Source: Microbacterium sp. cf046 (GTDB taxonomy: Bacteria; Actinomycetota; Actinomycetes; Actinomycetales; Microbacteriaceae). Taken from it: DNA of 64,000 bases. Positions 8,600 to 17,929 of the stretch are shown piece after piece (position 1 is the first letter of the stretch; each line of letters opens with the position of its first letter). The translations under genes were made by a program, and so were the position numbers. The notes beneath the pieces are model-generated. The model had not been told where the DNA came from and made no database searches. It saw only the letters and a list, made by a program, of their open reading frames with translations. Location of the stretch: assembly GCF_900114345.1 (NCBI RefSeq), contig NZ_FOZJ01000003.1, positions 372,001 to 436,000 on the forward strand, read 5' to 3'.

Positions 8600-9307
8600 G
8601 TGACCGGGGTCAAGACCGAGGTGGCGGTCGCCCGCGTCCGCGCCGATGTCGCCGCTCTGCACGCCGACCTGGTCCGCTTCGGTCTGGTGACCTGGACCGG
8701 CGGCAACGTGTCAGGGCGTGTCGGTGGCGCCGACCTCTTCGTCATCAAGCCTTCGGGTGTGTCCTACGACGAGCTCGCTCCCGAGAACATGATCCTGTGC
8801 GACCTCGACGGCAATGTCGTCTCCGACACTCCGGGAAGCGAACGCGCACCGTCGAGCGACGCCGTTGCGCACGCTTACGTGTATCGCAACATGCCCGAGG
8901 TCGGCGGCGTCGTGCACACCCACTCGACCTACGCGGTGGCATGGGCAGCGCGGGGCGAGGAGATCCCCTGCGTCATCACCGCGATGGCCGACGAGTTCGG
9001 CGGTCCTGTGCCCGTCGGTCCATTCGCGACCAGCGGGGACGACTCGATCGGTCGTGGGATCGTCGAGACGCTGACCGGGCACCGCTCGCCTGCCGTGCTG
9101 ATGCAGAATCACGGTCCGTTCACGATCGGTGCGACGGCCAAGGATGCCGTGAAATCGGCGGTCATGCTCGAGGACGTCGCGCGCACCGTCCACATCGCGA
9201 AGCAGGGCGGACCACTCATCCCGATCGCGGCAGATGCGATCGACCGGCTGCACAGCCGGTACCAGAACTCCTACGGACAAACCGTGGGTGGCCGTCGAGA
9301 CACCTGA
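8600..9307 (+). CDS. araD: L-ribulose-5-phosphate 4-epimerase (AraD-like)
   Basis: This class II aldolase-fold enzyme should interconvert L-ribulose 5-phosphate and D-xylulose 5-phosphate, the last step of L-arabinose catabolism. Visible family motifs are LVTWTGGNVSGR, FVIKPSGVSYDEL, APSSDAVAHAYVYR, the zinc-binding VVHTHSTYAVAWA and LMQNHGPFTIG. From GTG 8600 the protein has 235 residues, close to the E. coli enzyme (231). A start at 8513 would add 29 residues without family similarity and would place the operator inside the coding region, so 8600 is preferred, though its ribosome site is weak. No arabinose isomerase or kinase gene is in the window. A related L-fuculose- or xylulose-type epimerase is possible. 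Confidence 0.85.
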   Translation: MTGVKTEVAVARVRADVAALHADLVRFGLVTWTGGNVSGRVGGADLFVIKPSGVSYDELAPENMILCDLDGNVVSDTPGSERAPSSDAVAHAYVYRNMPEVGGVVHTHSTYAVAWAARGEEIPCVITAMADEFGGPVPVGPFATSGDDSIGRGIVETLTGHRSPAVLMQNHGPFTIGATAKDAVKSAVMLEDVARTVHIAKQGGPLIPIAADAIDRLHSRYQNSYGQTVGGRRDT

Positions 9308-9373
9308 CGGCTGGTTCCTACAACTGAATATCGCTGCATCACCAGACAACGACGTCCCAGGAAAGGACACACA

Positions 9374-10498
9374 GTGAAAGGCAAGAAGTTCGTTCTCGCC
9401 GCGATCGCGGCGGGCGCGCTGATGCTTTCAGCATGCTCGGGGGGGACCGGCGACTCCGGCTCGGGCGACGGTGGCGGAGACGGCGGCCTCATCGGCGTCG
9501 CGATGCCCACCAAGAGCTCCGAGCGCTGGATCCAGGACGGCGACGCCGTCAAGGCCGAGCTCGAGGCTGCCGGGTACACCGTCGACCTGCAGTACGCGGA
9601 GGACGACATCCCCACCCAGGTCTCGCAGATCGAGAACATGATCACCAAGGGCGCCGAGGCGCTCATCATCGCCTCGATCGACGGCACCACGCTGTCGGAG
9701 GTCCTGCAGACCGCCGCGGATGCCGACATCCCGGTCATCGCCTACGACCGCCTGATCAAGGGCACCGAGAACGTCGACTACTACGCGACGTTCGACAACT
9801 TCCTCGTCGGCCAGCAGCAGGCGTGGACCCTCCTGAACGGCCTCGGCCTCACGGAGCTCGACGGCACGCCGATCGCGGACGCTCCTGAGGGTCCGTTCAA
9901 CATCGAGCTGTTCGCCGGCTCGCTCGACGACAACAACGCGTTCTTCTTCTTCAACGGCGCCATGGACGTGCTCCAGCCGCTGATCGACGACGGCACGCTG
10001 GTCGTCAAGTCGGGTCAGACCGACATCGAGCAGGCCGCCACGCTGCGCTGGGACGGCGAGACCGCCCAGAGCCGCATGGAAGATCTCCTCACGGCGAACT
10101 ACTCCGACGGCACGCAGGTCGACGCGGTGCTGAGCCCGTACGACGGCATCTCGCGCGGCATCATCTCGGCACTCACCGACGCGGGCTACTCCGTCGGCGA
10201 CGAGTGGCCGATCATCTCGGGCCAGGACGCCGAGGTCGACTCGGTCAAGGCGATCCTCTCGGGCGAGCAGTTCGCGACGATCTTCAAGGACACGCGTGAG
10301 CTCGCGAAGGTCGCGGCCGGAATGGCGATCGCGCTCCTGAACGGCGATGAGGTGGAAGTCAACGACACCGACACGTACGACAACGACGTGAAGGTCGTTC
10401 CGTCCTACCTGCTGGCACCCGTGCCGGTCATCAAGGACAACGTCGAGTCGGCCCTCGTCGACACCGGCTACTGGACCGCAGACGAGCTCGGCCTCTAG
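9374..10498 (+). CDS. chvE: ChvE-type multiple-sugar-binding lipoprotein
   Basis: This is the extracytoplasmic sugar receptor of a CUT2-class ABC importer. It has a lipoprotein signal peptide with lipobox L18-S-A-C21, then a Gly/Ser/Asp-rich linker, then a type I periplasmic-binding fold ([86 protein letters not shown]). The pattern matches ChvE/multiple monosaccharide-binding proteins that recognise arabinose, galactose, glucose or xylose. The start is GTG 9374 after GGAAAGGA. It follows araD in the same direction and is separated from the ATPase gene by a strong hairpin, which would favour higher receptor expression. Confidence 0.9.
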   Translation: MKGKKFVLAAIAAGALMLSACSGGTGDSGSGDGGGDGGLIGVAMPTKSSERWIQDGDAVKAELEAAGYTVDLQYAEDDIPTQVSQIENMITKGAEALIIASIDGTTLSEVLQTAADADIPVIAYDRLIKGTENVDYYATFDNFLVGQQQAWTLLNGLGLTELDGTPIADAPEGPFNIELFAGSLDDNNAFFFFNGAMDVLQPLIDDGTLVVKSGQTDIEQAATLRWDGETAQSRMEDLLTANYSDGTQVDAVLSPYDGISRGIISALTDAGYSVGDEWPIISGQDAEVDSVKAILSGEQFATIFKDTRELAKVAAGMAIALLNGDEVEVNDTDTYDNDVKVVPSYLLAPVPVIKDNVESALVDTGYWTADELGL

Positions 10499-10525
10499 GT
10501 CGTACGGCAACACCCGCTGATCCGA

Positions 10526-10561
10526 CGATGGCGGCGGGGGCGACAACCCCCGCCGTCATCG
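10526..10561 (+). terminator. Intra-operon hairpin (attenuator or partial terminator)
   Basis: A 15-base-pair stem, CGATGGCGGCGGGGG pairing with CCCCCGCCGTCATCG (one G-T pair), closes a six-base loop (CGACAA). No U-run follows. It lies between the sugar-receptor stop and the ATPase start, where many importer operons carry a structure that stabilises or truncates the receptor message. Confidence 0.7.
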
Positions 10562-10603
10562 TTCCAGTACGCTCCCCCTGTCAGCCCACGAGGAAGTCGG
10601 AAC

Positions 10604-12130
10604 GTGACGAACAACATTCTCGAGATGCGCGGCATCACCAAGACCTTTCCCGGCGTGAAGGCGCTGGCGAACGTCAACTTCGAGGTCGAGCGCGGCCAGA
10701 TCCACGCCATCTGCGGCGAGAACGGCGCCGGCAAGTCGACGCTGATGAAGGTGCTCTCGGGCGTCTACCCGCACGGCACGTATGACGGCGACATCGTCTT
10801 CGAGGGCGAGGAGGTCGCCTTCAAGAGCCTGCGCGACAGCGAGGCCAAAGGCATCGTCATCATCCATCAGGAACTGGCCCTCAGTCCTTATCTCTCGATC
10901 GCCGAGAACATCTTCCTCAACAACGAGCGCACGCGTGGCGGTCTGATCGACTGGAACAAGACGAACTTCGAGGCGGCATCGCTGCTCAAGCGTGTCGGGC
11001 TCAAAGAGAACCCCACGACAGTCATCAACCAGCTCGGCGTCGGCAAGCAGCAGCTCGTCGAGATCGCCAAGGCGCTGTCGAAGGAAGTGAAGCTGCTGAT
11101 CCTCGACGAGCCGACCGCTGCGCTCAACGACGAGGACTCCGACCACCTGCTCGATCTGATCCTCAGCCTGAAGGCCGAAGGGATCACGTCGATCATCATC
11201 AGTCACAAGCTCAACGAGATCAAGAAGGTCGCCGACACGGTGACGGTCATCCGCGACGGCAAGACCATCGAGACGATCGCGAAGTCCGACGTGACCGAGG
11301 ACCGGATCATCAAGGACATGGTCGGACGCGATCTCGAGCATCGCTACCCCGACCACGAGCCCCACATCGGCGAGGAGCTTCTGCGCGTCGAGGACTGGAC
11401 GGCCCATCACCCTCAGGACGCATCCCGGGTCATGGTCGACAACGTGTCGATCAATGTCCGAGCCGGCGAGATCGTCGGCATCGCGGGCCTCATGGGCGCC
11501 GGCCGCACCGAGTTCGCCATGAGCCTGTTCGGCCACAGCTACGGCTCGCGCATCTCGGGGAAGGTCTTCATGCGCGGCAAGGAGATCAAGACCCGGACCG
11601 TCGCGGAGGCGATCGAGAACGGCATCGCCTACGCGACCGAGGACCGCAAGACCTTCGGGCTCAACCTCATCGAGGACATCAAGCGCAACATCTCGATGGC
11701 CTCGCTGGAGAAGCTCACCAAGGGCGGACTGGTCGACGACAACGAGGAGTACAAGGTCGCCAACGAGTACCGCCGCGACCTCAACATCAAGGCGCCGAAC
11801 GTGCTGGTGAAGACCGGAAAGCTCTCGGGCGGCAACCAGCAGAAGGTCGTGCTGTCGAAGTGGATCTACTCCGACCCCGACGTGCTGATCCTCGATGAGC
11901 CGACCCGTGGCATCGACGTCGGCGCCAAGTACGAGATCTACACGATCATCAACAGGCTCGCGGCATCCGGCAAGGGGATCATCGTGATCTCGTCGGAGCT
12001 GCCCGAGCTTCTGGGCATCTCCGACCGGGTGTATGCGCTCTCCGAAGGGCGTATCACCGGTGAGCTGCCGGTCGAAGAAGCAACCCCCGAATCCGTCCTC
12101 AAGCTGATGACCATGGAGAAGCCGCGCTGA
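10604..12130 (+). CDS. gguA: Sugar ABC transporter ATPase, double nucleotide-binding domain (GguA/MmsA-like)
   Basis: This 508-residue CUT2-family ATPase carries two fused nucleotide-binding domains. The first has Walker [11 protein letters not shown]-loop IIHQELAL and Walker [12 protein letters not shown]; its signature ([17 protein letters not shown]) is the degenerate type usual for this family. The second has the degenerate Walker [10 protein letters not shown], signature [15 protein letters not shown] and Walker [21 protein letters not shown]. It powers import by the permease encoded next. The start is GTG 10604 behind CACGAGGAAG. The permease gene follows after 23 bases with AGGAG. Related XylG or MglA annotation is equally possible; the ChvE-type receptor favours GguA. 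Confidence 0.9.
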   Translation: MTNNILEMRGITKTFPGVKALANVNFEVERGQIHAICGENGAGKSTLMKVLSGVYPHGTYDGDIVFEGEEVAFKSLRDSEAKGIVIIHQELALSPYLSIAENIFLNNERTRGGLIDWNKTNFEAASLLKRVGLKENPTTVINQLGVGKQQLVEIAKALSKEVKLLILDEPTAALNDEDSDHLLDLILSLKAEGITSIIISHKLNEIKKVADTVTVIRDGKTIETIAKSDVTEDRIIKDMVGRDLEHRYPDHEPHIGEELLRVEDWTAHHPQDASRVMVDNVSINVRAGEIVGIAGLMGAGRTEFAMSLFGHSYGSRISGKVFMRGKEIKTRTVAEAIENGIAYATEDRKTFGLNLIEDIKRNISMASLEKLTKGGLVDDNEEYKVANEYRRDLNIKAPNVLVKTGKLSGGNQQKVVLSKWIYSDPDVLILDEPTRGIDVGAKYEIYTIINRLAASGKGIIVISSELPELLGISDRVYALSEGRITGELPVEEATPESVLKLMTMEKPR

Positions 12131-12153
12131 CGCGGCGCCAGGAGAAAACGCAC

Positions 12154-13383
12154 ATGTCAGACAATCCCAACACCAGCACCGCCGTCGGCGCGTCCGTCAA
12201 CCCGACGGAGAACAAGTTCACGGACTGGCTCAGCCACGTCCTGGCGGACCTGGGCAAGAACGGCATCTTCATCGCCCTGATCGCGGTCATCGCACTATTC
12301 ACGATCCTCACCAACGGCATCCTGCTGCGCCCGCAGAACATCTCGAACCTCGTGGTGCAGAACGGCTACATCCTGGTGCTGGCCATCGGCATGGTCATGG
12401 TGATCATCGCGGGTCACATCGACCTCTCGGTCGGCTCGGTCGCGGCCTTCATCGGTGCGATCTCGGGCGTCCTCGCGGTGAAGATGGAGTACCCGTGGTG
12501 GCTCGCCGTCATCATCTCCCTCGCCATCGCGGCGCTCGTCGGGGCGTGGCAGGGTTTCTGGGTCGCGTTCGTCGGCATCCCCGCCTTCATCGTGACGCTC
12601 GCGGGCATGCTCATCTTCCGAGGCCTCGCCCTCGTCGTGCTCGGAAATGCGAACATCGGTTCGTTCCCGACGGAGTACCGAGCGCTTGGCAACGGGTTCG
12701 TGTCGGGCGTGTTCGGTGAGACGGATCCGGATCTGTTCACCCTCGCGATCGGAGCCGTCGCCATCGTGGCACTTGTGGTGCAGCAGGTTCGCACCCGGAT
12801 GGGACGCCAGAAGTACGGCCAGGAGGTCGAGCCGCTGACGTGGTTCATCATCAAGCTCGTCGCTGTCGCCGCCGTGATCGGCCTGTTCGCGTGGGCGCTG
12901 GCGTCGTACAAGGGGATCCCCGTCACCCTGATCATCCTTGCCGTGCTGATCCTGATCTACGGCCTCGTGATGAATCGCACCGTGTTCGGTCGCCACATCT
13001 ACGCGATCGGCGGCAACCGTCACGCCGCCGACCTCTCCGGGATCAAGACCAGGCGCGTCGACTTCTGGCTGTTCGTGAACATGGGCTTCCTGGCGGGCCT
13101 TGCAGGACTCATCTTCACGGCTCGGCTGAACCTCGCGGGGCCCAAGGCGGGTGACGGCTTCGAGCTCGAAGCCATCTCGGCGGCATTCATCGGCGGCGCT
13201 GCTGTCCAGGGCGGCGTCGGCACCATCGGCGGCGCGATCATCGGCGGTCTGATCATCGGTGTGCTGAACAACGGCATGTCGATCATGGGCATCGGCATCG
13301 AGTGGCAGCAGGCCGTGAAGGGCCTCGTGCTGCTGTTCGCCGTCGCCTTCGACGTCTACAACAAGCGTCGATCGGGTGTGTGA
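12154..13383 (+). CDS. gguB: Sugar ABC transporter permease (GguB/MmsB-like)
   Basis: This 409-residue integral membrane protein is of the RbsC/XylH/GguB class. About ten hydrophobic spans are visible, with the conserved GHIDLSVGSVAAF motif after the third, FVGIPAFIVTLAGMLIFRGL, the cytoplasmic EAA-like loop FGRHIYAIGGNRHAADLSGI, and the C-terminal GGAAVQGGVGTIGGAIIGG. It forms the channel of the importer with the ATPase and ChvE-like receptor just upstream. ATG 12154 follows CCAGGAGAAAACGCAC. A tiny Cys-rich frame begins two bases after its stop. Confidence 0.92.
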   Translation: MSDNPNTSTAVGASVNPTENKFTDWLSHVLADLGKNGIFIALIAVIALFTILTNGILLRPQNISNLVVQNGYILVLAIGMVMVIIAGHIDLSVGSVAAFIGAISGVLAVKMEYPWWLAVIISLAIAALVGAWQGFWVAFVGIPAFIVTLAGMLIFRGLALVVLGNANIGSFPTEYRALGNGFVSGVFGETDPDLFTLAIGAVAIVALVVQQVRTRMGRQKYGQEVEPLTWFIIKLVAVAAVIGLFAWALASYKGIPVTLIILAVLILIYGLVMNRTVFGRHIYAIGGNRHAADLSGIKTRRVDFWLFVNMGFLAGLAGLIFTARLNLAGPKAGDGFELEAISAAFIGGAAVQGGVGTIGGAIIGGLIIGVLNNGMSIMGIGIEWQQAVKGLVLLFAVAFDVYNKRRSGV

Positions 13384-13385
13384 CC

Positions 13386-13550
13386 GTGCCGACTTCGGAC
13401 TCTGACGGGATCGGAGTTCTGAGCGCGGAGCGCTGCGCGAGTTGTGATCATGAGGTCGGCGAACACGCCGGGGTCTGCCGGACTGAGATGTTCGTCGATC
13501 GCAGCTGGGCCAAGTGCCTGTGCGATGGCTTCAGCGCGGGGACCGCGTAG
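13386..13550 (+). CDS. Possible small Cys-rich protein, 54 residues
   Basis: GTG 13386 begins two bases after the permease stop and runs 54 codons. The product has Cys in a C-x2-C ... C ... C-x-C pattern (ERCASCDHEVGEHAGVCR, WAKCLCDGF) that could hold a metal ion. The Shine-Dalgarno match is weak, so expression would depend on coupling to the permease. No family is recognised; the metal-site look and tight spacing are the only support. Confidence 0.42.
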   Translation: MPTSDSDGIGVLSAERCASCDHEVGEHAGVCRTEMFVDRSWAKCLCDGFSAGTA

Positions 13551-13615
13551 TCGCATCGACGAAGCGCTTGGCGGTCTGCTCGGCGGCGCACCTCAGCCGC
13601 GCACGGCGTGGTGTC

Positions 13616-13978
13616 TCACTGAGCACCGGGGTGCTCGCCGGCGGGCCCCAGAACCCGCCCGTCGACGACGCCCGCCGCGGCTCCTTTGAGTTCGACGAAA
13701 ATAGTGTGCGTCGTGGACGTGCCGATGTTCTCGCCCGCGTGTCGCTGAGCCGGCAGCCACATCGCTTGATGGGCGGGAATGTCGACGTCACGTTCGCCTG
13801 CATCGGTGCGCAGTCGCCGCTGGAAGTCGGACAGAGTCACCATCACGCTGTTGGGGTGCACATGAGCGGTTGTGCGTTCGCCGGGCTCGTCGCGGTACTC
13901 CAAGACACGAACGAACTCATTCTCGAAAACCGTGCGGTAATGGATCGGGTTGGTCGTCACCGGATCTTCCTCGACCAT
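13616..13978 (-). CDS. Small cupin-domain protein
   Basis: This 120-residue single-domain cupin has the first metal motif in EPGERTTAHVHPNSVMVTLS, with a second half around IPAHQAMWLPAQRHAGENIG and THTIFVELKG. Such proteins often bind metal and small acids and are usually of unknown activity. ATG 13978 (MVEEDPVTTNPIHY) is preferred to an upstream start because the cupin fold begins shortly after it. It lies immediately downstream of, and on the same strand as, the TetR gene at 14075-14722, so the two could be co-transcribed. Confidence 0.78.
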   Translation of the reverse strand: MVEEDPVTTNPIHYRTVFENEFVRVLEYRDEPGERTTAHVHPNSVMVTLSDFQRRLRTDAGERDVDIPAHQAMWLPAQRHAGENIGTSTTHTIFVELKGAAAGVVDGRVLGPAGEHPGAQ

Positions 13979-14074
13979 GATCGCGAGATTACTCCGCGCC
14001 GCGCCCAACACGCTCGCTTCATACGTCAGTCTGAGCGGCGCAGGCGCATGGGTGCGGTGGCCGGTCCAAACCGC

Positions 14075-14722
14075 TCAGGTGTTCCCGCCGTCGATGAGTG
14101 CTCGCAGTCTCCCCGCCTCGATCCCGAGGGCCCACTCGGCGACGTCGGCCACGACGTGTCGGTGCGCGGGGTGATCGAGCTCGACGGCACTGTTCACGTA
14201 CGAACCGCCGCCGTCGACGGCGATGAAGATCCGGATGCAGGCGACTTCGGCATCCACATCGGCGAAGTCGCCCGAAGCGATGCCTGCTTCGATGATCTCG
14301 ATCAGGCGTGCGCGGTCGAGGAGGTCCTGCTCCTGAAGGACAGTGTCCAGGGCAGGGCTGAAGCGCGACAAGTGCCGCGCGTTGAGCCACAGTCGGGCGA
14401 GCGCGAGCGACTCGCCTCGTTCGATGTGCCCGACGAAGTTGGCCAGGCGCTGCATCGGGGTGCCCTCCGTGGGGAAGAACTGCTCACGCTCGAGCACCGC
14501 CGCGCGAGCGAACGCCTCGACGACGAGGTCTTCGGCTGCGGGGAAATAGTGCGTGATGAGACCGGGACGTACTCCGAGGCGATCGGCGACGGCGCGGAGG
14601 GTGATGCGCTCCAGCCCCTCATCAAGGGCGATGGCCGCGGCGTTGGACAGGATCTCCTCGCGCCGCTCCTCGGGGCGTTTGCGAATTCGCACGGAAGTTG
14701 CACTTGACGTCACGCCACACAT
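14075..14722 (-). CDS. TetR/AcrR-family regulator, BetI-like
   Basis: This 215-residue repressor has an N-terminal helix-turn-helix (RREEILSNAAAIALDEG, ITLRAVADRLGVRPGLITHY, FPAAEDLVVEAFARAAVLE) and a helical ligand-binding domain (HIERGESLALARLWLNARHL, EACIRIFIAVDG-like segment). ATG 14722 lies 72 bases from the divergent NCS1 permease start, and the spacer holds CCAAT/ATTGG repeats. The gene therefore probably controls the permease-amidohydrolase operon and itself. The effector is likely the permease substrate or its hydrolysis product (inference). Confidence 0.85.
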   Translation of the reverse strand: MCGVTSSATSVRIRKRPEERREEILSNAAAIALDEGLERITLRAVADRLGVRPGLITHYFPAAEDLVVEAFARAAVLEREQFFPTEGTPMQRLANFVGHIERGESLALARLWLNARHLSRFSPALDTVLQEQDLLDRARLIEIIEAGIASGDFADVDAEVACIRIFIAVDGGGSYVNSAVELDHPAHRHVVADVAEWALGIEAGRLRALIDGGNT

Positions 14723-14723
14723 G

Positions 14724-14768
14724 CTATTGAATACGTGGCCAATAGTCCATTGGGCATGTGACCAATAG
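14724..14768. promoter_or_regulatory. Operator cluster between TetR and NCS1 permease genes
   Basis: The divergent spacer contains the inverted repeat CTATTG (14724-14729) / CAATAG (14740-14745), the palindrome CCAATAGTCCATTGG (14739-14753), and a third CAATAG at 14763-14768. The repeated CCAATAG word is the likely half-site of the neighbouring TetR-type repressor. Confidence 0.6.
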
Positions 14769-14794
14769 CAAAGACGCTCCTGGAAAGGAACATC

Positions 14795-16225
14795 GTGACC
14801 CAAACGCAGTCTCTGGATGTCGACTTCGTCGACACCGCATCCCGTCCCGAAACCCGCGGCATCGAGCTGATCGGCGACGCAGATCGGCACGGGAGAGCGC
14901 GAGATCTGTTCCTCATCTGGGCGGCGCCGAACGTCAGCATCCTCAATCTGACGATCGGCGCGACGCTCATCCTGCTCGGGCTCGAGGTGTGGCAGGCGGT
15001 CGTCGTGATCGTCGCAGCCTCGCTGCTGTGGATCTTTCCAGGTCTGATCGCGGGGAGCGGACCGGCGTCGGGAACGTCGGGCTCGGTCGTGACGCGCGCG
15101 ATGTACGGCATCCTCGGCAACCGGCTCTTCGTTGCCTTCGTCGGTTGGTTCATCGGTGCGGTGTTCCTGTCGCTGACCTGGCTGGCGTCCTCGTTCATGG
15201 GCGCCGACCTGCTGCGTCGAATGGGGATGGATGACGGGGTGTGGGTGCCGATCGGAGTGACGATCGTGGTCGCCGCGATCACGATCCTGGTCGCGATCTA
15301 CGGTCATGGGCTGATCCTGCGCGCCTACTCCTACATGGCCGCCGCGCTGTTCGTGATCTTCCTGCTCGTCACCGCGTTCATCCTGCCGACCGTCGACTGG
15401 CAGTATGCGGCGCCCGAGCCGCTGAGCGGCGCCGCGCTGTGGTCGTCGATGACGATCGGCTTCACGATCCTCGCCTCGACCCCGCTGTCGTTCATCAACA
15501 GCCCCGACATCGCCCGTTACCTGCCGCGATCCACGAAGCCGTCGCACATCGCGGCGGCCACGGCACTCGGCGGCGCGGTGCCGTTCATCGTCTTCACGAT
15601 CGTCGGCGTGCTCCTGGCCACCGGGCTCAGCAGCGCCGCATTCGACAGCGGCATCGACGTCGCGCTGCTCGATCTTCTGCCGGTCTGGCTCGGTCCGATC
15701 CTGGTGCTGGGGGTCGTGATCAACACGATCGCGCTCAACGCGATGACCGCCTACACCTCGAGCATGGCGTTGCAGGCGATCGGATTCCGCCTGCGACGCA
15801 TCCCGGCGACCGTCATCGTGGGGCTGGTGGGCACGGCCTTGACGATCTACCTCGTGCTGTCATCGAGCCTGCTCGAGGCCGCCAACCTCATGCTGCAGTT
15901 CCTCGTCATCGTCTCCGGTCCTGCCATGGCGATCTTCGTCGTCGACGTCATCCGGCGCCGCTATGCCTACGACGGTCTGGAGCTCTTCGACGATCGCGCG
16001 GGCGGTCGATTCTGGTACTCAGGCGGGTGGAGCATCCCCGGCGTCACGGCACTCCTTGCAGGCGGAATCGCGACCGCCCTCTGCCTCTCCACGAGTGTGT
16101 GGGTCGGCCCGGTCGCACAGTCGATCGGCTACGTAGACCTGTCGGTGCCCGTGGGCATGCTCGTCGCCGGGGCGCTCTATGCCGGCTTGCAGCGGACGCC
16201 GCTCGGGAAGGCGGGCCGGCCGTGA
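14795..16225 (+). CDS. NCS1-family nucleobase/cation symporter
   Basis: This 476-residue permease of the purine/cytosine/hydantoin (NCS1) family has about twelve membrane spans. Family signatures include the first-helix region DLFLIWAAPNVSILNLTIGA, the Gly-rich turn GSGPASGTSGSVVTRAMYG and FINSPDIARYLPRSTKPS. It should bring a nitrogen heterocycle or similar compound into the cell with a cation. GTG 14795 follows GGAAAGGAAC. Its stop overlaps the GTG of the amidohydrolase gene (GTGA), so substrate entry and hydrolysis are coupled; the actual substrate is unknown. Confidence 0.88.
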   Translation: MTQTQSLDVDFVDTASRPETRGIELIGDADRHGRARDLFLIWAAPNVSILNLTIGATLILLGLEVWQAVVVIVAASLLWIFPGLIAGSGPASGTSGSVVTRAMYGILGNRLFVAFVGWFIGAVFLSLTWLASSFMGADLLRRMGMDDGVWVPIGVTIVVAAITILVAIYGHGLILRAYSYMAAALFVIFLLVTAFILPTVDWQYAAPEPLSGAALWSSMTIGFTILASTPLSFINSPDIARYLPRSTKPSHIAAATALGGAVPFIVFTIVGVLLATGLSSAAFDSGIDVALLDLLPVWLGPILVLGVVINTIALNAMTAYTSSMALQAIGFRLRRIPATVIVGLVGTALTIYLVLSSSLLEAANLMLQFLVIVSGPAMAIFVVDVIRRRYAYDGLELFDDRAGGRFWYSGGWSIPGVTALLAGGIATALCLSTSVWVGPVAQSIGYVDLSVPVGMLVAGALYAGLQRTPLGKAGRP

Positions 16226-17850
16226 TCCGCAGATACATCAACGGCCGCGTCTTCACCGCCGACCCCGATCCGGCGAACGCGTGGGCGGGGGCGTTCGCGA
16301 TCGACGACGACACCCTTGTGTTCGTCGGTGACGACGATCGCGCACCCGACGCCGACACGACCGTCGATCTCCAGGGTCGCCTCGTGCTGCCGGGCTTCAC
16401 CGACGCCCACACGCATCTGCTCATGATGGGCGCGGCTCTCGGGCAGGTGCACCTCACCGACGCCCGCACGCTCGACGAGATCCAGAGTCTGCTCCGCGAC
16501 GCCCGCGCCCAGAACCCGGATGCGACTGTGCTGCGCGGCCGCGGATGGCTCTTCGACTCGATCCCCGGCAGAGCGCCGACGGCGGCCATGATCGACGCAG
16601 TGGTCGCCGACATCCCCGTCTACCTCGACGCGAACGACTATCACTCCTGCTGGGTCAACAGCGCCGCGCTCGCCGCGCTCGGCATCACCCGTGATACGCC
16701 TGACCCCCTGGGGGGCCAGATCGCTCGGGATGCCGAGGGCCGGCCGACCGGGCTGCTCTACGAGACTGCAGCCACCCAGTACGCGTGGGCGCATCGCGAC
16801 GCGACGACGACCGACGCCGACCGCGACGACGACGTGCAGCGCGCCATCGACGCCTACCTCGCCAGCGGCGTCACGGGTGTCGTCGACATGGCCTTCGACG
16901 AGTTCGGTCTCGCCGCATTCGAGCGTGCGCAGCAGCGATACGGCGGCGAACTGCCGATCCGTGTCGCCGCGCACTGGATCATCAACAACACCGGCGACGA
17001 CGCCGCGAACCTCGCACAGGTCGCTCGCGCGGCGGAACTCGCTGACGGCGCCTCGACACCGTGGCTGCGCGTGGTCGGCATCAAACTCATCCTCGACGGG
17101 GTGATCGACGCCTGCACGGCGGCGATGCGGCATCCCTACGCGAACGGCTCGAACGCCGAACCCATCTGGCCGCTCGCGCAGTTGAAGCCGGTCGTCGTCG
17201 CCGCGGACGCCGCCGGACTCCAGATCGCCCAGCACGCCATCGGCGACTACGCGAGCGAGATCGCCCTCGACGCGATCGAGCACGCGATCGCCCGAAACGG
17301 CGACCGGCCACGGCGCCATCGCATCGAGCACCTCGAGTACGCCGCACCGGGCACGGCAGTGCGGATGGCACGCCTCGGAGTGACCGCGTCCATGCAGCCG
17401 GTGCACTCCGACCCGGCGATCTTCGCCAACTGGGCGGAGATGCTCGGGGATGAGCGTGTCGAGCGAGCGTTTCCATGGCCCGAGTACGAGGACGCCGGCG
17501 CACTGCTCGCATTCTCGACAGACGCGCCGACGGCGCCGCACAGTGCACTCGCGAACATGTACATCGCATCGACGCGGGCCTCCGCCCTCGACCGTTCGGT
17601 GCCCGCCACCCATCCGCAATTCGCACTGCCCCTCGAGCGAGCGATCGGGCACGCGACGCGCGACGCGGCCGCTTCGGTAGGAGACGCCGACTGGCGCGGA
17701 CGGATTGCGCGCGGCTTCAGTGCCGACCTCGTCGTGCTCGACACAGACCCGTTCACGGACGGATCGAGCTCGCTGCTCGAAGCCCGGGTCGTCGAGACGA
17801 TCGTTGCAGGGCGCTCGCGCTACGCCCGACGTGTTCCGGCTGAGTCCTGA
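16222..17850 (+). CDS. YtcJ-like amidohydrolase
   Basis: The product is a 542-residue metal-dependent amidohydrolase of the YtcJ/Amidohydro_3 group. It has the N-terminal beta-sandwich (IRRYINGRVFTADPD), metal ligands in LPGFTDAHTHL, the catalytic-lysine region GIKLILDGVIDA, later His ligands in QIAQHAIGDYA and HRIEHLEY, and the catalytic Asp in LLAFSTDAPTAP. Members hydrolyse amide or hydantoin-like bonds. The GTG start overlaps the permease stop by four bases. With the NCS1 permease it forms an import-and-hydrolyse unit controlled by the adjacent TetR. Alternative family-level annotations are N-substituted formamide deformylase or exoenzyme regulatory protein. Confidence 0.87.
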   Translation: MIRRYINGRVFTADPDPANAWAGAFAIDDDTLVFVGDDDRAPDADTTVDLQGRLVLPGFTDAHTHLLMMGAALGQVHLTDARTLDEIQSLLRDARAQNPDATVLRGRGWLFDSIPGRAPTAAMIDAVVADIPVYLDANDYHSCWVNSAALAALGITRDTPDPLGGQIARDAEGRPTGLLYETAATQYAWAHRDATTTDADRDDDVQRAIDAYLASGVTGVVDMAFDEFGLAAFERAQQRYGGELPIRVAAHWIINNTGDDAANLAQVARAAELADGASTPWLRVVGIKLILDGVIDACTAAMRHPYANGSNAEPIWPLAQLKPVVVAADAAGLQIAQHAIGDYASEIALDAIEHAIARNGDRPRRHRIEHLEYAAPGTAVRMARLGVTASMQPVHSDPAIFANWAEMLGDERVERAFPWPEYEDAGALLAFSTDAPTAPHSALANMYIASTRASALDRSVPATHPQFALPLERAIGHATRDAAASVGDADWRGRIARGFSADLVVLDTDPFTDGSSSLLEARVVETIVAGRSRYARRVPAES

Positions 17851-17890
17851 TGCGAACCGGTCATCTGGCGCGTGAGCCTGGAATGCTGCA

Positions 17891-17912
17891 CCATGAGAAG
17901 ACCGTCTCATGG
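17891..17912. repeat. 22-base inverted repeat upstream of serine hydrolase
   Basis: CCATGAGA and TCTCATGG are perfect eight-base arms around AGACCG. The element ends 17 bases before the preferred ATG (17930). It can act as an operator or as a hairpin in the 5' leader; no regulator gene sits beside it. Confidence 0.5.
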
Positions 17913-17929
17913 GAGTGGGAGGGGCGATC

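Noticed and set aside
17909..17929. ATG 17909 as start of the serine hydrolase
   Set aside because: It is buried in an inverted repeat with no Shine-Dalgarno site, while ATG 17930 has GGGAGGGG correctly placed.
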